NCBI GenBank assembly: GCA_017993025.1
Contig: JAGONL010000057.1
Coordinates: forward strand, 1 to 5,105
Direction of reading: 5' to 3'
DNA length: 5,105 bases
From: Candidatus Saccharimonadota bacterium
GTDB taxonomy: Bacteria; Patescibacteriota; Saccharimonadia; Saccharimonadales; SZUA-47
Shown here: one piece after another, positions 1 to 5,105 of the stretch
How positions within the stretch are numbered: position 1 is the stretch's first letter
How the letters are laid out: every line of letters begins with the position of its first letter
Program-made: the position numbers and the translations under genes
The notes under the pieces: model-generated
Told to the model about the DNA's origin: nothing
The model's database searches: none
Seen by the model: only the letters and a program-made list of their open reading frames with translations

Positions 1-471
1 AATATCTTTTCGGTAAACAATTGCTCTTTGAGGGTAGAGTACTAGATAGTCACCCTGCTGAATATCCTTATAGAAGTCTGGATTTGACTGTTTTAGTGTA
101 TCGGGATTTTCTACTCTAGCGACGGTGGGTTCTTGGTCTGCACTAAGCAAAAGAATTTTACCTAAAGAGTCTATAACTTCTGTTGTTTCAGCAACATTCT
201 TTTGTGCTACGCCCTCGGGGCTACTTTGGCGAGCCTGACGAGCATCTGTCCAAAAATAAATAGACAATCCAGTCAACGCAACAATTAAAAGTCCAATGAC
301 TATTGTTTTAATAGTTAGTTTTTTATTCTTTTTTGAAGGCTCGGATATTGAATTATTTTCTGCTGGCTGAGTTACTTGAGCAGGCTGCTCAGCTACGCTA
401 ACTGGTTGGTTTGAAACCAAATGTTCTTTTTCTGAATTATTTTCTGGCTGTGCTGTATTATTTTCTTCCAC
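1..471 (-). CDS. Single-pass membrane protein of a CPR-type family, GTG start, C-terminus cut off by the window edge
   Basis: The 157 visible codons are open to the left edge. The protein starts with about 50 polar residues rich in Glu, Asn, Gln and Pro, with a repeated PAENN/PENN element. A basic stretch (SKKNKK, residues 46-51) and one hydrophobic helix (about 53-73) follow, then an outside-facing region. That layout suggests a cytoplasmic N-terminus and an extracytoplasmic C-terminal domain, with no cleavable signal peptide. The outer part contains KILLLSADQEPTVARV (105-120) and GDYLVLYPQRAIVYRKD (140-156), a pattern I recall from conserved hypothetical membrane proteins of Saccharibacteria and other CPR bacteria; the function is unknown. 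The start is GTG at 469-471. An AAGGA Shine-Dalgarno sits 8 nt upstream, and an in-frame TAA lies eight codons before the GTG with no ATG between. It begins 38 nt after the rny stop, so co-transcription is likely. The family link is from memory, not a search. Confidence 0.85.
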   Translation of the reverse strand, partial: MEENNTAQPENNSEKEHLVSNQPVSVAEQPAQVTQPAENNSISEPSKKNKKLTIKTIVIGLLIVALTGLSIYFWTDARQARQSSPEGVAQKNVAETTEVIDSLGKILLLSADQEPTVARVENPDTLKQSNPDFYKDIQQGDYLVLYPQRAIVYRKDI

Positions 472-479
472 CCTATTAT

Positions 480-484
480 TCCTT
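480..484 (-). promoter_or_regulatory. Shine-Dalgarno deciding the GTG start of the membrane protein gene
   Basis: On the minus strand AAGGA lies 8 nt before the GTG at 471. It supports the non-ATG start, since the frame is closed by a TAA eight codons upstream and the next candidate start, a TTG about 17 codons in, would remove part of the open polar N-terminus. Confidence 0.7.
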
Positions 485-509
485 ATCTTATTTTAACTTA
501 ACTTGTTAA

Positions 510-2021
510 CTATTTTGCAAATTCAATTGCTCTTGTTTCACGTATAACGTTGATTTTAATTGTACCAGGATATTGCATGGTACTCTCAATTTTATTTGCA
601 AGATCTCTTGCGAGCTGTATAGCACCAAGATCGTCAATGCTTACCGGCTTAACAAATACTCGCACTTCACGGCCTGCACTAATTGCGTAGGCTTTCTCAA
701 CACCTGCAAATCCTAGAGCAGTATTCTCTAGATCACGCATGCGCTCTGAGAAATTTTCGGCGCTGATGTTTCTAGCACCAGGTCGTGATGCAGAAATGGC
801 ATCAACGACCCTAACAATAACTGCTTCAACTGAGGTAGCCTCTACATCATCATGATGCTGTTCAGCTGCTTGAGCTACAGCTTCTGGTACTCCGTATTTT
901 CTGGCCATTTCACCACTAATATGGTGGTGTTTGCCTTCCATTTTGTGGGTTAGGGCCTTGCCCATGTCATGAATCAGTGCCGCATATTTTGCAGTTTTAA
1001 CATCAGCACCTAGTTGCTCTGCCAAAATACCGGCAATATGTGCCATTTCAGTAGAATGTTTAAGTACGTTTTGCCCATAACTAGTACGATATTTAAGTTC
1101 ACCAAGCAACTGTAAAACTTCTTTAGGTATGCCGATAATACCAACTTCACGAGCAGCGTCTTCTCCGAATTTTATGACGTCTTTATGTACTTCTTTTTGT
1201 GCTTTTTCTACTACTTCTTCAATACGACCTGGATGTATACGGCCGTCTTTCATTAACATCTCCATTGTTCGTCTAGCCACTTCTCGCCGTATTGGGTCAA
1301 ATGAACTCAAAACAACCATACCCGGGGTATCGTCAACCATAATATCTACACCTGTAGCCTTCTGAATGGCCTGAATATTTCTACCTTCTTTGCCGATAAT
1401 TCTACCCTTCATTTCATCGTCTGTAAGCTTAAGAGCGGATATAGTTCTTTCTGCGGTAACTTCACTGGCCATACGTTCCATTGCCTGGACAATGTACATT
1501 CCTGCCAAATCTTCGGCGTTTTCTTTGGCATCGTTTTGAAGTTTGTTAACAAGCCCTAGTAAATCGTCCTTGATATCACGCTCGGTCATCTTCATTAACT
1601 TATCAGCTGCATCAGCCTTAGTAAGTTTTGCTATTTTCTCTAATTTTTCTTGCTGTTTAGAACGAATGTCGCGAATATCGTTTTTAAGTTCTTCTGCCTC
1701 TGACTCGGCAGTGCGTAGCTTTTCAGCCCGTTTATCAATTTCGTCTAATTTCCTATCTAGATTGGTTTCTCTATCAAGCAGACGCTTTTCAATGTCCTTA
1801 ACTTCAGTTCTACGCTTTTGGTCGTCTCGACGAGCTTCGTCAGCTAATTTTAAAGCTTCTTCTTTTGCTTCGTTTACTAGCTTTATGGATTCTCTTTTTG
1901 CCTTTTCAAGTTCCTTTTTGGCGTTTTCCTCTGCACTTCCTAGTTTTTGTTTTGTTGTGTAGGTGCTAACACCATAACCAGCACCTAGCGCTACAAGCGC
2001 TACTGCGATAATTGGACCCAT
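510..2021 (-). CDS. rny: Ribonuclease Y (membrane-anchored endoribonuclease, KH and HD domains)
   Basis: RNase Y makes the initiating endonucleolytic cuts in mRNA turnover in many bacteria lacking RNase E, and is tethered to the inner face of the membrane. This 503-aa protein matches the family length (about 510-520 aa) and domain order. It has an N-terminal membrane helix (about 3-20) and a long charged coiled coil (about 28-170). A KH RNA-binding domain (about 190-270) carries the GxxG loop as GRIIGKEGRNIQ (207-218). The HD domain (about 315-410) has H322 as a likely first metal ligand, the HD pair H351-D352 in LIHDMGKA, and further histidines at 365-367 and 389-390. The C-terminal domain ends with PGTIKINVIRETRAIEFAK, the usual family ending. 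All catalytic motifs are present and the gene appears intact. The ATG at 2019-2021 has a strong Shine-Dalgarno. It lies 207 nt after the sortase stop and 38 nt before the next gene, with which it probably forms a transcript. Confidence 0.98.
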   Translation of the reverse strand: MGPIIAVALVALGAGYGVSTYTTKQKLGSAEENAKKELEKAKRESIKLVNEAKEEALKLADEARRDDQKRRTEVKDIEKRLLDRETNLDRKLDEIDKRAEKLRTAESEAEELKNDIRDIRSKQQEKLEKIAKLTKADAADKLMKMTERDIKDDLLGLVNKLQNDAKENAEDLAGMYIVQAMERMASEVTAERTISALKLTDDEMKGRIIGKEGRNIQAIQKATGVDIMVDDTPGMVVLSSFDPIRREVARRTMEMLMKDGRIHPGRIEEVVEKAQKEVHKDVIKFGEDAAREVGIIGIPKEVLQLLGELKYRTSYGQNVLKHSTEMAHIAGILAEQLGADVKTAKYAALIHDMGKALTHKMEGKHHHISGEMARKYGVPEAVAQAAEQHHDDVEATSVEAVIVRVVDAISASRPGARNISAENFSERMRDLENTALGFAGVEKAYAISAGREVRVFVKPVSIDDLGAIQLARDLANKIESTMQYPGTIKINVIRETRAIEFAK

Positions 2022-2029
2022 AATATGGA

Positions 2030-2036
2030 CCTCCCC
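2030..2036 (-). promoter_or_regulatory. Strong Shine-Dalgarno of rny
   Basis: The minus strand reads GGGGAGG, containing the core GGAGG, with 8 nt between the core and the rny ATG. It is the best ribosome binding site in the window, which suggests efficient RNase Y translation and fixes the start. Confidence 0.85.
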
Positions 2037-2108
2037 TTTCTATCGAGCTGCCTCAAAAACCTATCAAGCAATCACTTTCACTTCTTTAGCTTCTCTGATT
2101 TTGAAACA

Positions 2109-2122
2109 ATATTTCGAAATAT
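2109..2122. repeat. 14-bp perfect palindrome upstream of rny
   Basis: ATATTTCGAAATAT is its own reverse complement. It overlaps the TATATT -10-like hexamer in the rny leader region, about 87 nt upstream of the start codon. Its size and place would fit a dimeric regulator site. Its AT-richness makes a chance palindrome plausible, so the regulatory reading is speculative. Confidence 0.3.
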
Positions 2123-2228
2123 AAATAATAAAAATTCTCAAATTTGATTTGCTCTCACACATTCGATTACAAACCTTAGATTAATAATACGCAATTTCAG
2201 TCAACCTGCGCAATGGTTTTATGCACAA

Positions 2229-3323
2229 TCATCTAAGAATTTTTGCATATACTACATAGCGTTGTTCAAATTGTTTCGTTTCCTTATTGTATTTACCCGA
2301 ACATGTCATAAGTTTCATATCGTGCTCTCCAGCTATTTCCGTGCCTAGAATTTTTGTCATATCAACCTGGTCAACTGGTATCTGTTCGCCTTTAGTAACT
2401 TCGTAGATTAATTTCTCTCCGCTACCCTTCTCAATTTCAAACCTATCCCCAGGTTTTAGTTGATCTAATTTCTTAAACACACCAGATACAGTCCAGCCAG
2501 AAACGTGTCCTAGAAGTAGCGACGCACCTATGGCGTTTCCGGGTTTCGCACTTTCGTTAAACCAGCTAACATCGTTAATATTCGAAGGCGCGTCTACGGC
2601 ACCATTTTTAGTACCAGTATGCTTAATTCTGGCGTATACCCCTAGGTCTGGTATTCGAATAACCCGCGGTAGCTCTGGGTCTGTTTTATAGTTTGCAATC
2701 GCTTGCGCGCTTACTGCCCCTTCTGCCGGGTCGCTTCCGGTACCCTGTTCTACACCTTGTTCATCTATAGTGTTGGTCTGTGCACCTAGTACACCCAGCT
2801 GTTCTTTGGCTGCATTGTTAGTAAGTAAAGTCTGAACGCTTACACCACCGGCAAATAGAAAAATCATTACACCAACGCCATAGAATGTTAGCTGAAGTTT
2901 TGATAATTTCTTTTTTACTTTTTTATTTAGCTGCATAGAGTTAAACTGATTTTCAATCACAACGCTATAGGAAACTGACGATTTAGATACTGCATTCAGC
3001 GCAAGTTGCTGAACCGGTGACACACCAACGTTTGTTCTTGAAGACGCTGAAAAATTTCTTTGTAGTTTTACAGTGTTAACAGAATTTTTGTGACTCAAAT
3101 GCTTAAATTCGTGATTATTAATTATTGTCGGACTGGTGTGCCTAGGTAAAACTTCAATAGATTTATTAACCTGGTTAACTTTACCGTAGGTGCTATCCAG
3201 TATCTTTTGTGGTCTTTGTAATGTGGCTCGCTGAGAAGTTCTTGGATTGTGCTGATAGGAGTCAAACTTCTTGACTCTTCCCGCAAACACAGAGCTACTT
3301 AGCGAAACACGTTGCGAATTCAT
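2229..3323 (-). CDS. Sortase (class E/F-like cysteine transpeptidase) with a long N-terminal cytoplasmic extension
   Basis: Sortases cut LPXTG-like signals between Thr and Gly and join the protein to a cell-surface amine, usually peptidoglycan. The catalytic domain (about 215-364) has all three active-site residues: H273 in LLLGHVSGW, C341 in KLMTCSGKY, and R355 in QRYVVYAK. The compact ending TCSG...QRYVVYAK resembles the class E/F sortases of actinobacteria more than class A or B. A membrane helix (about 144-166) follows a basic cluster (KKVKKKL, 134-140), giving an N-in topology. A linker of about 50 residues (167-215), rich in Gln, Gly, Thr and acids, follows. The roughly 140 residues before the helix are unusual: basic, rich in Ser, Asn and Gln, and probably disordered. 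The ATG at 3321-3323 has only a weak GGG 14 nt upstream. Met130 would give a conventional sortase but has no Shine-Dalgarno, and the frame is open throughout, so I keep the long form. Two proteins with sorting signals lie just upstream and are the likely substrates. Confidence 0.94.
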   Translation of the reverse strand: MNSQRVSLSSSVFAGRVKKFDSYQHNPRTSQRATLQRPQKILDSTYGKVNQVNKSIEVLPRHTSPTIINNHEFKHLSHKNSVNTVKLQRNFSASSRTNVGVSPVQQLALNAVSKSSVSYSVVIENQFNSMQLNKKVKKKLSKLQLTFYGVGVMIFLFAGGVSVQTLLTNNAAKEQLGVLGAQTNTIDEQGVEQGTGSDPAEGAVSAQAIANYKTDPELPRVIRIPDLGVYARIKHTGTKNGAVDAPSNINDVSWFNESAKPGNAIGASLLLGHVSGWTVSGVFKKLDQLKPGDRFEIEKGSGEKLIYEVTKGEQIPVDQVDMTKILGTEIAGEHDMKLMTCSGKYNKETKQFEQRYVVYAKILR

Positions 3324-3341
3324 TTTTGTTCTTTTTTCCCT

Positions 3342-3347
3342 TTTATA
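3342..3347 (-). promoter_or_regulatory. Possible -10 box for a separate sortase transcript
   Basis: The minus strand reads TATAAA in an A-rich tract just after the hairpin, 18 nt before the sortase ATG. No matching -35 lies 16-18 nt upstream, because that space falls in the GC-rich hairpin arm. A very short leader would result. It is recorded only as a weak candidate. Confidence 0.15.
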
Positions 3348-3356
3348 TTTTTATTT

Positions 3357-3406
3357 TTGACACCCACCCCGCATGGATTTCCATGTGCGCCCGGGATGGG
3401 TGTCAA
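3357..3406 (-). promoter_or_regulatory. Strong GC-rich hairpin between the surface-protein and sortase genes
   Basis: The arms at 3357-3370 and 3393-3406 form a 14-bp stem. Its single imperfection is a C/A mismatch on the plus strand that becomes a G-U wobble in the minus-strand transcript. That makes the minus-strand RNA the better-paired product and fits the direction of the genes. A second small hairpin (CATGG and CCATG arms, 3372-3376 and 3381-3385) sits inside. It starts 23 nt after the surface-protein stop and ends 33 nt before the sortase ATG. In the minus-strand sense it is followed by an A-rich tract, not a U-tract, so it is not a canonical intrinsic terminator. It could protect the upstream mRNA 3' end, attenuate read-through into the sortase, or bind protein. 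The structure is seen; the role is inferred. Confidence 0.7.
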
Positions 3407-3429
3407 CTAAACCAAAATTTACTGAATTT

Positions 3430-4677
3430 TTAACGTCGAACTTTTTTTATCTCGTACACTCTGTACCCTGCTACTACACCAGCTACTAATAACGCTAGTG
3501 CTAGTGTGGCTAGAGGATTGCCGATTATTGAGCCAGTGCCTGTATCAGGCGCGCTTGGAGTTCCGGTGACTAATAGCATAACGTCGTTGCCGTCTCCGCC
3601 GTCATAATTTATTTGGTAGGTGTAGCTACCAAGGGTGACTTTTGCACCGTCTGCTATACCTTTAAACGTACCCGTAACAGCATCAGCAGCATCGTTGTCA
3701 ATAATCTTGAAAGAATCATTAACAGCCGGTGCGAAACCGTTAACAAGTGAAAGACTTAATGTAGTCTCTGTACCAAGGTTAACTGTACCGCTAACAGCCA
3801 AAACATCGAATTCAGCCATCCCCTTGCCTCCAAGCTCTACTGCGTGTGTACCACCCGTAAACACTACATTACCAGAGAATAAAACTCCTGGGCTATTTCC
3901 TGGTGCGACTGTGCCTGACGTCATTGTTATCCCGCCGACAACGCCTCCTCCTTTGAGTGTTCCACCGGAAACCGTAACGACTCCAAGATTTCCAGTAGCA
4001 ATTAGTTCACCATTGGACACAGTAAATCCTCCTGTAAATCCTCCTGTTCCCGGGCTTGTTTGAACGTTTACCCTTCCGTTCCCTGACTTTATTAGATTTC
4101 CCGTTCCTGTGATTTTACCAAGTAGCGATAAAGTTCCGCCATTTGCATCTAGGGTTAGGTTTTTAGAACCCAGATTTAGGGTTGTAGCAGTGTCGCCAAC
4201 AGATAATGTGTTAGCTCCAGAAGTTTTAAATGTAGAGTCTGTCTGCAAAGAGACGGAAGCTTTGAGTTGTTGGTCGCCAGCATTACCGGTCATTATAGAT
4301 TCAATATTTCCAGAAAGATTAATTATATTATCTGATGAAATTGTATAGCTCTTAGAGCTGGTTCCGCTCCAGTCTCCGCTAAAAACAATACTAGCAAGTT
4401 CAAGAGATGGAGTACCTTCAACAGGCACTGTATGTGCTGCATCAAGCTCTATAATCTGATTAATACCACTTGTACCGAAAACAACTGAATCACCAGATAG
4501 CGGCGCATATGACCCCACCCAATTATCTGCAGTGCCTGCTAGGCCATCATATCCGCCTGTTGGGTGATGTCCAGCCCAGGTAGCCGTAGCTGCACTTGCC
4601 GGAACAGCCATAGCAAGGGGCGACAATATACCAATCACTACCGCGCTAAACGTCGCTTTTATTTGCTGTTTTTTCAT
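3430..4677 (-). CDS. Secreted surface protein with autotransporter-type beta-strand repeats and an APDTG sorting signal
   Basis: This 415-aa protein is built for export and sortase anchoring. Residues 1-29 form a signal peptide: KKQQIK, a hydrophobic core, then PASA with likely cleavage after A29. The mature N-terminus (W34, NW at 52-53, GDSVVFG at 62-68) and the Gly/Ser/Thr-rich middle resemble autotransporter-associated (PATR-type) beta-strand proteins. Typical elements are GTGNLIKSGNGRV (191-203), TGGFTVSNGEL (215-225), VSGGTLKGGG (236-245) and GTVAPGNSPG (255-264). A module at about 289-370 ends in GGDGNDV. The C-terminus carries APDTG (376-380), a hydrophobic helix (about 384-404) and the basic tail KKVRR, the layout of a cell-wall sorting signal with Ala in place of Leu. 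A beta-solenoid fold is inferred. ATG at 4675-4677 has AAAGGA 7 nt upstream. It follows a paralogue by 33 nt and precedes the sortase. Adhesion or host contact is plausible, but no binding motif shows it. Confidence 0.92.
   Translation of the reverse strand: MKKQQIKATFSAVVIGILSPLAMAVPASAATATWAGHHPTGGYDGLAGTADNWVGSYAPLSGDSVVFGTSGINQIIELDAAHTVPVEGTPSLELASIVFSGDWSGTSSKSYTISSDNIINLSGNIESIMTGNAGDQQLKASVSLQTDSTFKTSGANTLSVGDTATTLNLGSKNLTLDANGGTLSLLGKITGTGNLIKSGNGRVNVQTSPGTGGFTGGFTVSNGELIATGNLGVVTVSGGTLKGGGVVGGITMTSGTVAPGNSPGVLFSGNVVFTGGTHAVELGGKGMAEFDVLAVSGTVNLGTETTLSLSLVNGFAPAVNDSFKIIDNDAADAVTGTFKGIADGAKVTLGSYTYQINYDGGDGNDVMLLVTGTPSAPDTGTGSIIGNPLATLALALLVAGVVAGYRVYEIKKVRR
4022..4045. repeat. Tandem 12-bp duplication inside the surface-protein gene
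   Basis: The 12-mer GTAAATCCTCCT occurs twice back to back and stays in frame. It encodes the repeated Gly-Gly-Phe-Thr pair at residues 212-219 of the surface protein. Exact identity suggests a recent slippage event in a beta-strand repeat motif. Confidence 0.8.
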
Positions 4678-4684
4678 TTTGTTT

Positions 4685-4690
4685 TCCTTT
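4685..4690 (-). promoter_or_regulatory. Shine-Dalgarno of the complete surface-protein gene
   Basis: The minus strand reads AAAGGA with 7 nt before the ATG at 4677. It lies inside the 33-nt gap after the upstream paralogue, which leaves little room for a separate promoter and favours co-transcription of the two surface-protein genes. Confidence 0.65.
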
Positions 4691-4710
4691 TTCTTTTTAA
4701 AGTTTGATAT

Positions 4711-5105
4711 TTAATAATTCAATTTACGTACAGCTACTAAAGTCCCAGCTACAAACAATGCTGAGATTAATGTAATTAGTGGATTAGAAATTATTGAACC
4801 AATACCTGTATTAGGTGCTGTTGCAGGAACAGCTGTAGCTGTTAAAACTACGTCGTTGCCATCACCACCCGTATAACTAATCTGAAAAGTAACACCACTT
4901 ACAACAAAAGTTGCACCTTGAGCTAAACCTGTAAAAGTACCAGAAACTGCATCTGACGCATCATTGTTTATTATCACAAAACTATCGTTAAGTGCCGGTA
5001 CAAAACTTTGCAAAAAGCTAGTTTTAAGAGTAGTTGCTGACCCTAGAGTTACAGTCCCAACAACAATTTGCTGATCATAAGAAGTACAGGCGACTTTACC
5101 GGCAA
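4711..5105 (-). CDS. C-terminal part of a paralogous surface protein with an APNTG sorting signal (N-terminus outside the window)
   Basis: The frame is open from the right edge to the TAA at 4711-4713, giving 130 visible residues. A TTG at 5011-5013 lies inside the frame but is not the start: about 30 in-frame residues before it match the neighbouring protein. The visible part holds the module YDQQIVVGTVTLG ... PALNDSFVIINNDASDAV ... GGDGNDVVL, then APNTG (visible residues 96-100), a hydrophobic helix (about 104-124) and a short tail with only Arg-Lys followed by LNY. Aligned by eye with the complete surface protein downstream, about 45 of 76 positions before the signal are identical, so the two are tandem paralogues that have diverged. 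The product is presumably secreted and anchored by the nearby sortase, but the signal peptide is not visible. A single Cys lies near the edge (visible residue 6). The DNA looks more AT-rich than the corresponding part of its neighbour. Confidence 0.88.
   Translation of the reverse strand, partial: AGKVACTSYDQQIVVGTVTLGSATTLKTSFLQSFVPALNDSFVIINNDASDAVSGTFTGLAQGATFVVSGVTFQISYTGGDGNDVVLTATAVPATAPNTGIGSIISNPLITLISALFVAGTLVAVRKLNY

Larger units (their letters stand above)
2022..2228 (-). promoter_or_regulatory. AT-rich leader and probable promoter region of rny
   Basis: This 207-nt gap between the sortase stop and the rny start holds no credible gene. It is clearly more AT-rich than its flanks, as expected of a promoter region. 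On the minus strand a TTGACT (2199-2204) resembles a -35 box, but the sequence about 17 nt downstream (ATCTAA) is a poor -10. A TATATT (2118-2123) resembles a -10 but has no good -35. A 14-bp palindrome lies at 2109-2122. No U-tract terminator for the sortase transcript is apparent. Assigning an independent rny promoter here is inference from gap length and composition; the exact site is unresolved. Confidence 0.4.

Noticed and set aside
1129..1365. Plus-strand open frame of 78 codons
   Set aside because: It lies wholly inside rny, antisense to the KH/HD region, and its product has no recognisable domain.
1543..1962. Plus-strand open frame of 139 codons rich in Ser and Phe
   Set aside because: It is the antisense image of the rny coiled coil; Lys/Glu-rich coding gives Ser/Phe-rich complements.
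2204..2228. Small hairpin just after the sortase stop as a terminator
   Set aside because: It has about six pairs including a G-U, with a bulge and no U-tract after it, so it is too weak to call.
3357..3406. TTGACA hexamers at both outer ends of the hairpin as -35 boxes
   Set aside because: Neither has a -10-like hexamer at 16-18 nt in its own direction. They occur in both orientations only because the arms are inverted repeats.
3357..3406. Classical intrinsic terminator
   Set aside because: The stem is strong, but no U-run follows it in either direction; the minus-strand RNA continues with an A-rich tract.
3635..4063. Plus-strand open frame of 142 codons rich in Pro and Val
   Set aside because: It is antisense to the Gly/Thr-rich repeats of the surface protein, which produce Pro-rich complements.
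4109..4348. Plus-strand open frame of 79 codons
   Set aside because: It is a shadow of the surface-protein gene with no recognisable product.
4711..5013. A separate 100-aa protein starting at the TTG at 5011-5013
   Set aside because: The same frame continues upstream to the window edge with clear similarity to the neighbouring paralogue, so the TTG is an internal Leu codon.

Overview
The window looks like a chromosomal segment of a Candidate Phyla Radiation bacterium, most likely a Candidatus Saccharibacteria (TM7) relative. Three things point that way. There is a Gram-positive-type RNase Y. There is a sortase beside genes for LPXTG-like, C-terminally anchored surface proteins. There is also a short single-pass membrane protein with an 'LLL..D.EPTVA.V..P..L' core that I associate with CPR genomes. 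The lineage call is inference from gene content. The reading frames fit the standard bacterial code, with TGA and TAA/TAG all used as stops.

All five genes lie on the minus strand, so the biological order runs from high to low coordinates. At the right edge (4711-5105) is the C-terminal part of a surface protein ending in an APNTG sorting signal. Next, 33 nt downstream, is a complete 415-aa secreted surface protein (3430-4677) with a signal peptide, autotransporter-associated beta-strand repeat character, and an APDTG sorting signal. Its C-terminal module is a paralogue of the first protein. A strong GC-rich hairpin (3357-3406) separates it from a sortase (2229-3323), which has an unusually long N-terminal cytoplasmic segment. 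These three genes form a coherent unit: two substrates and the enzyme likely to anchor them.

After a 207-nt AT-rich gap comes rny (510-2021, RNase Y), with a strong Shine-Dalgarno sequence. A GTG-started membrane protein (1-471) follows 38 nt later and runs off the left edge. rny and this gene probably share a transcript.

I see no RNA genes, CRISPR arrays, insertion sequences, phage genes or attachment sites. The most distinctive content is the sortase-substrate locus: an Ala-Pro-x-Thr-Gly signal in an extended context shared by both substrates (APxTGxGSIIxNPLxTL), attached to beta-repeat domains better known from diderm autotransporters.
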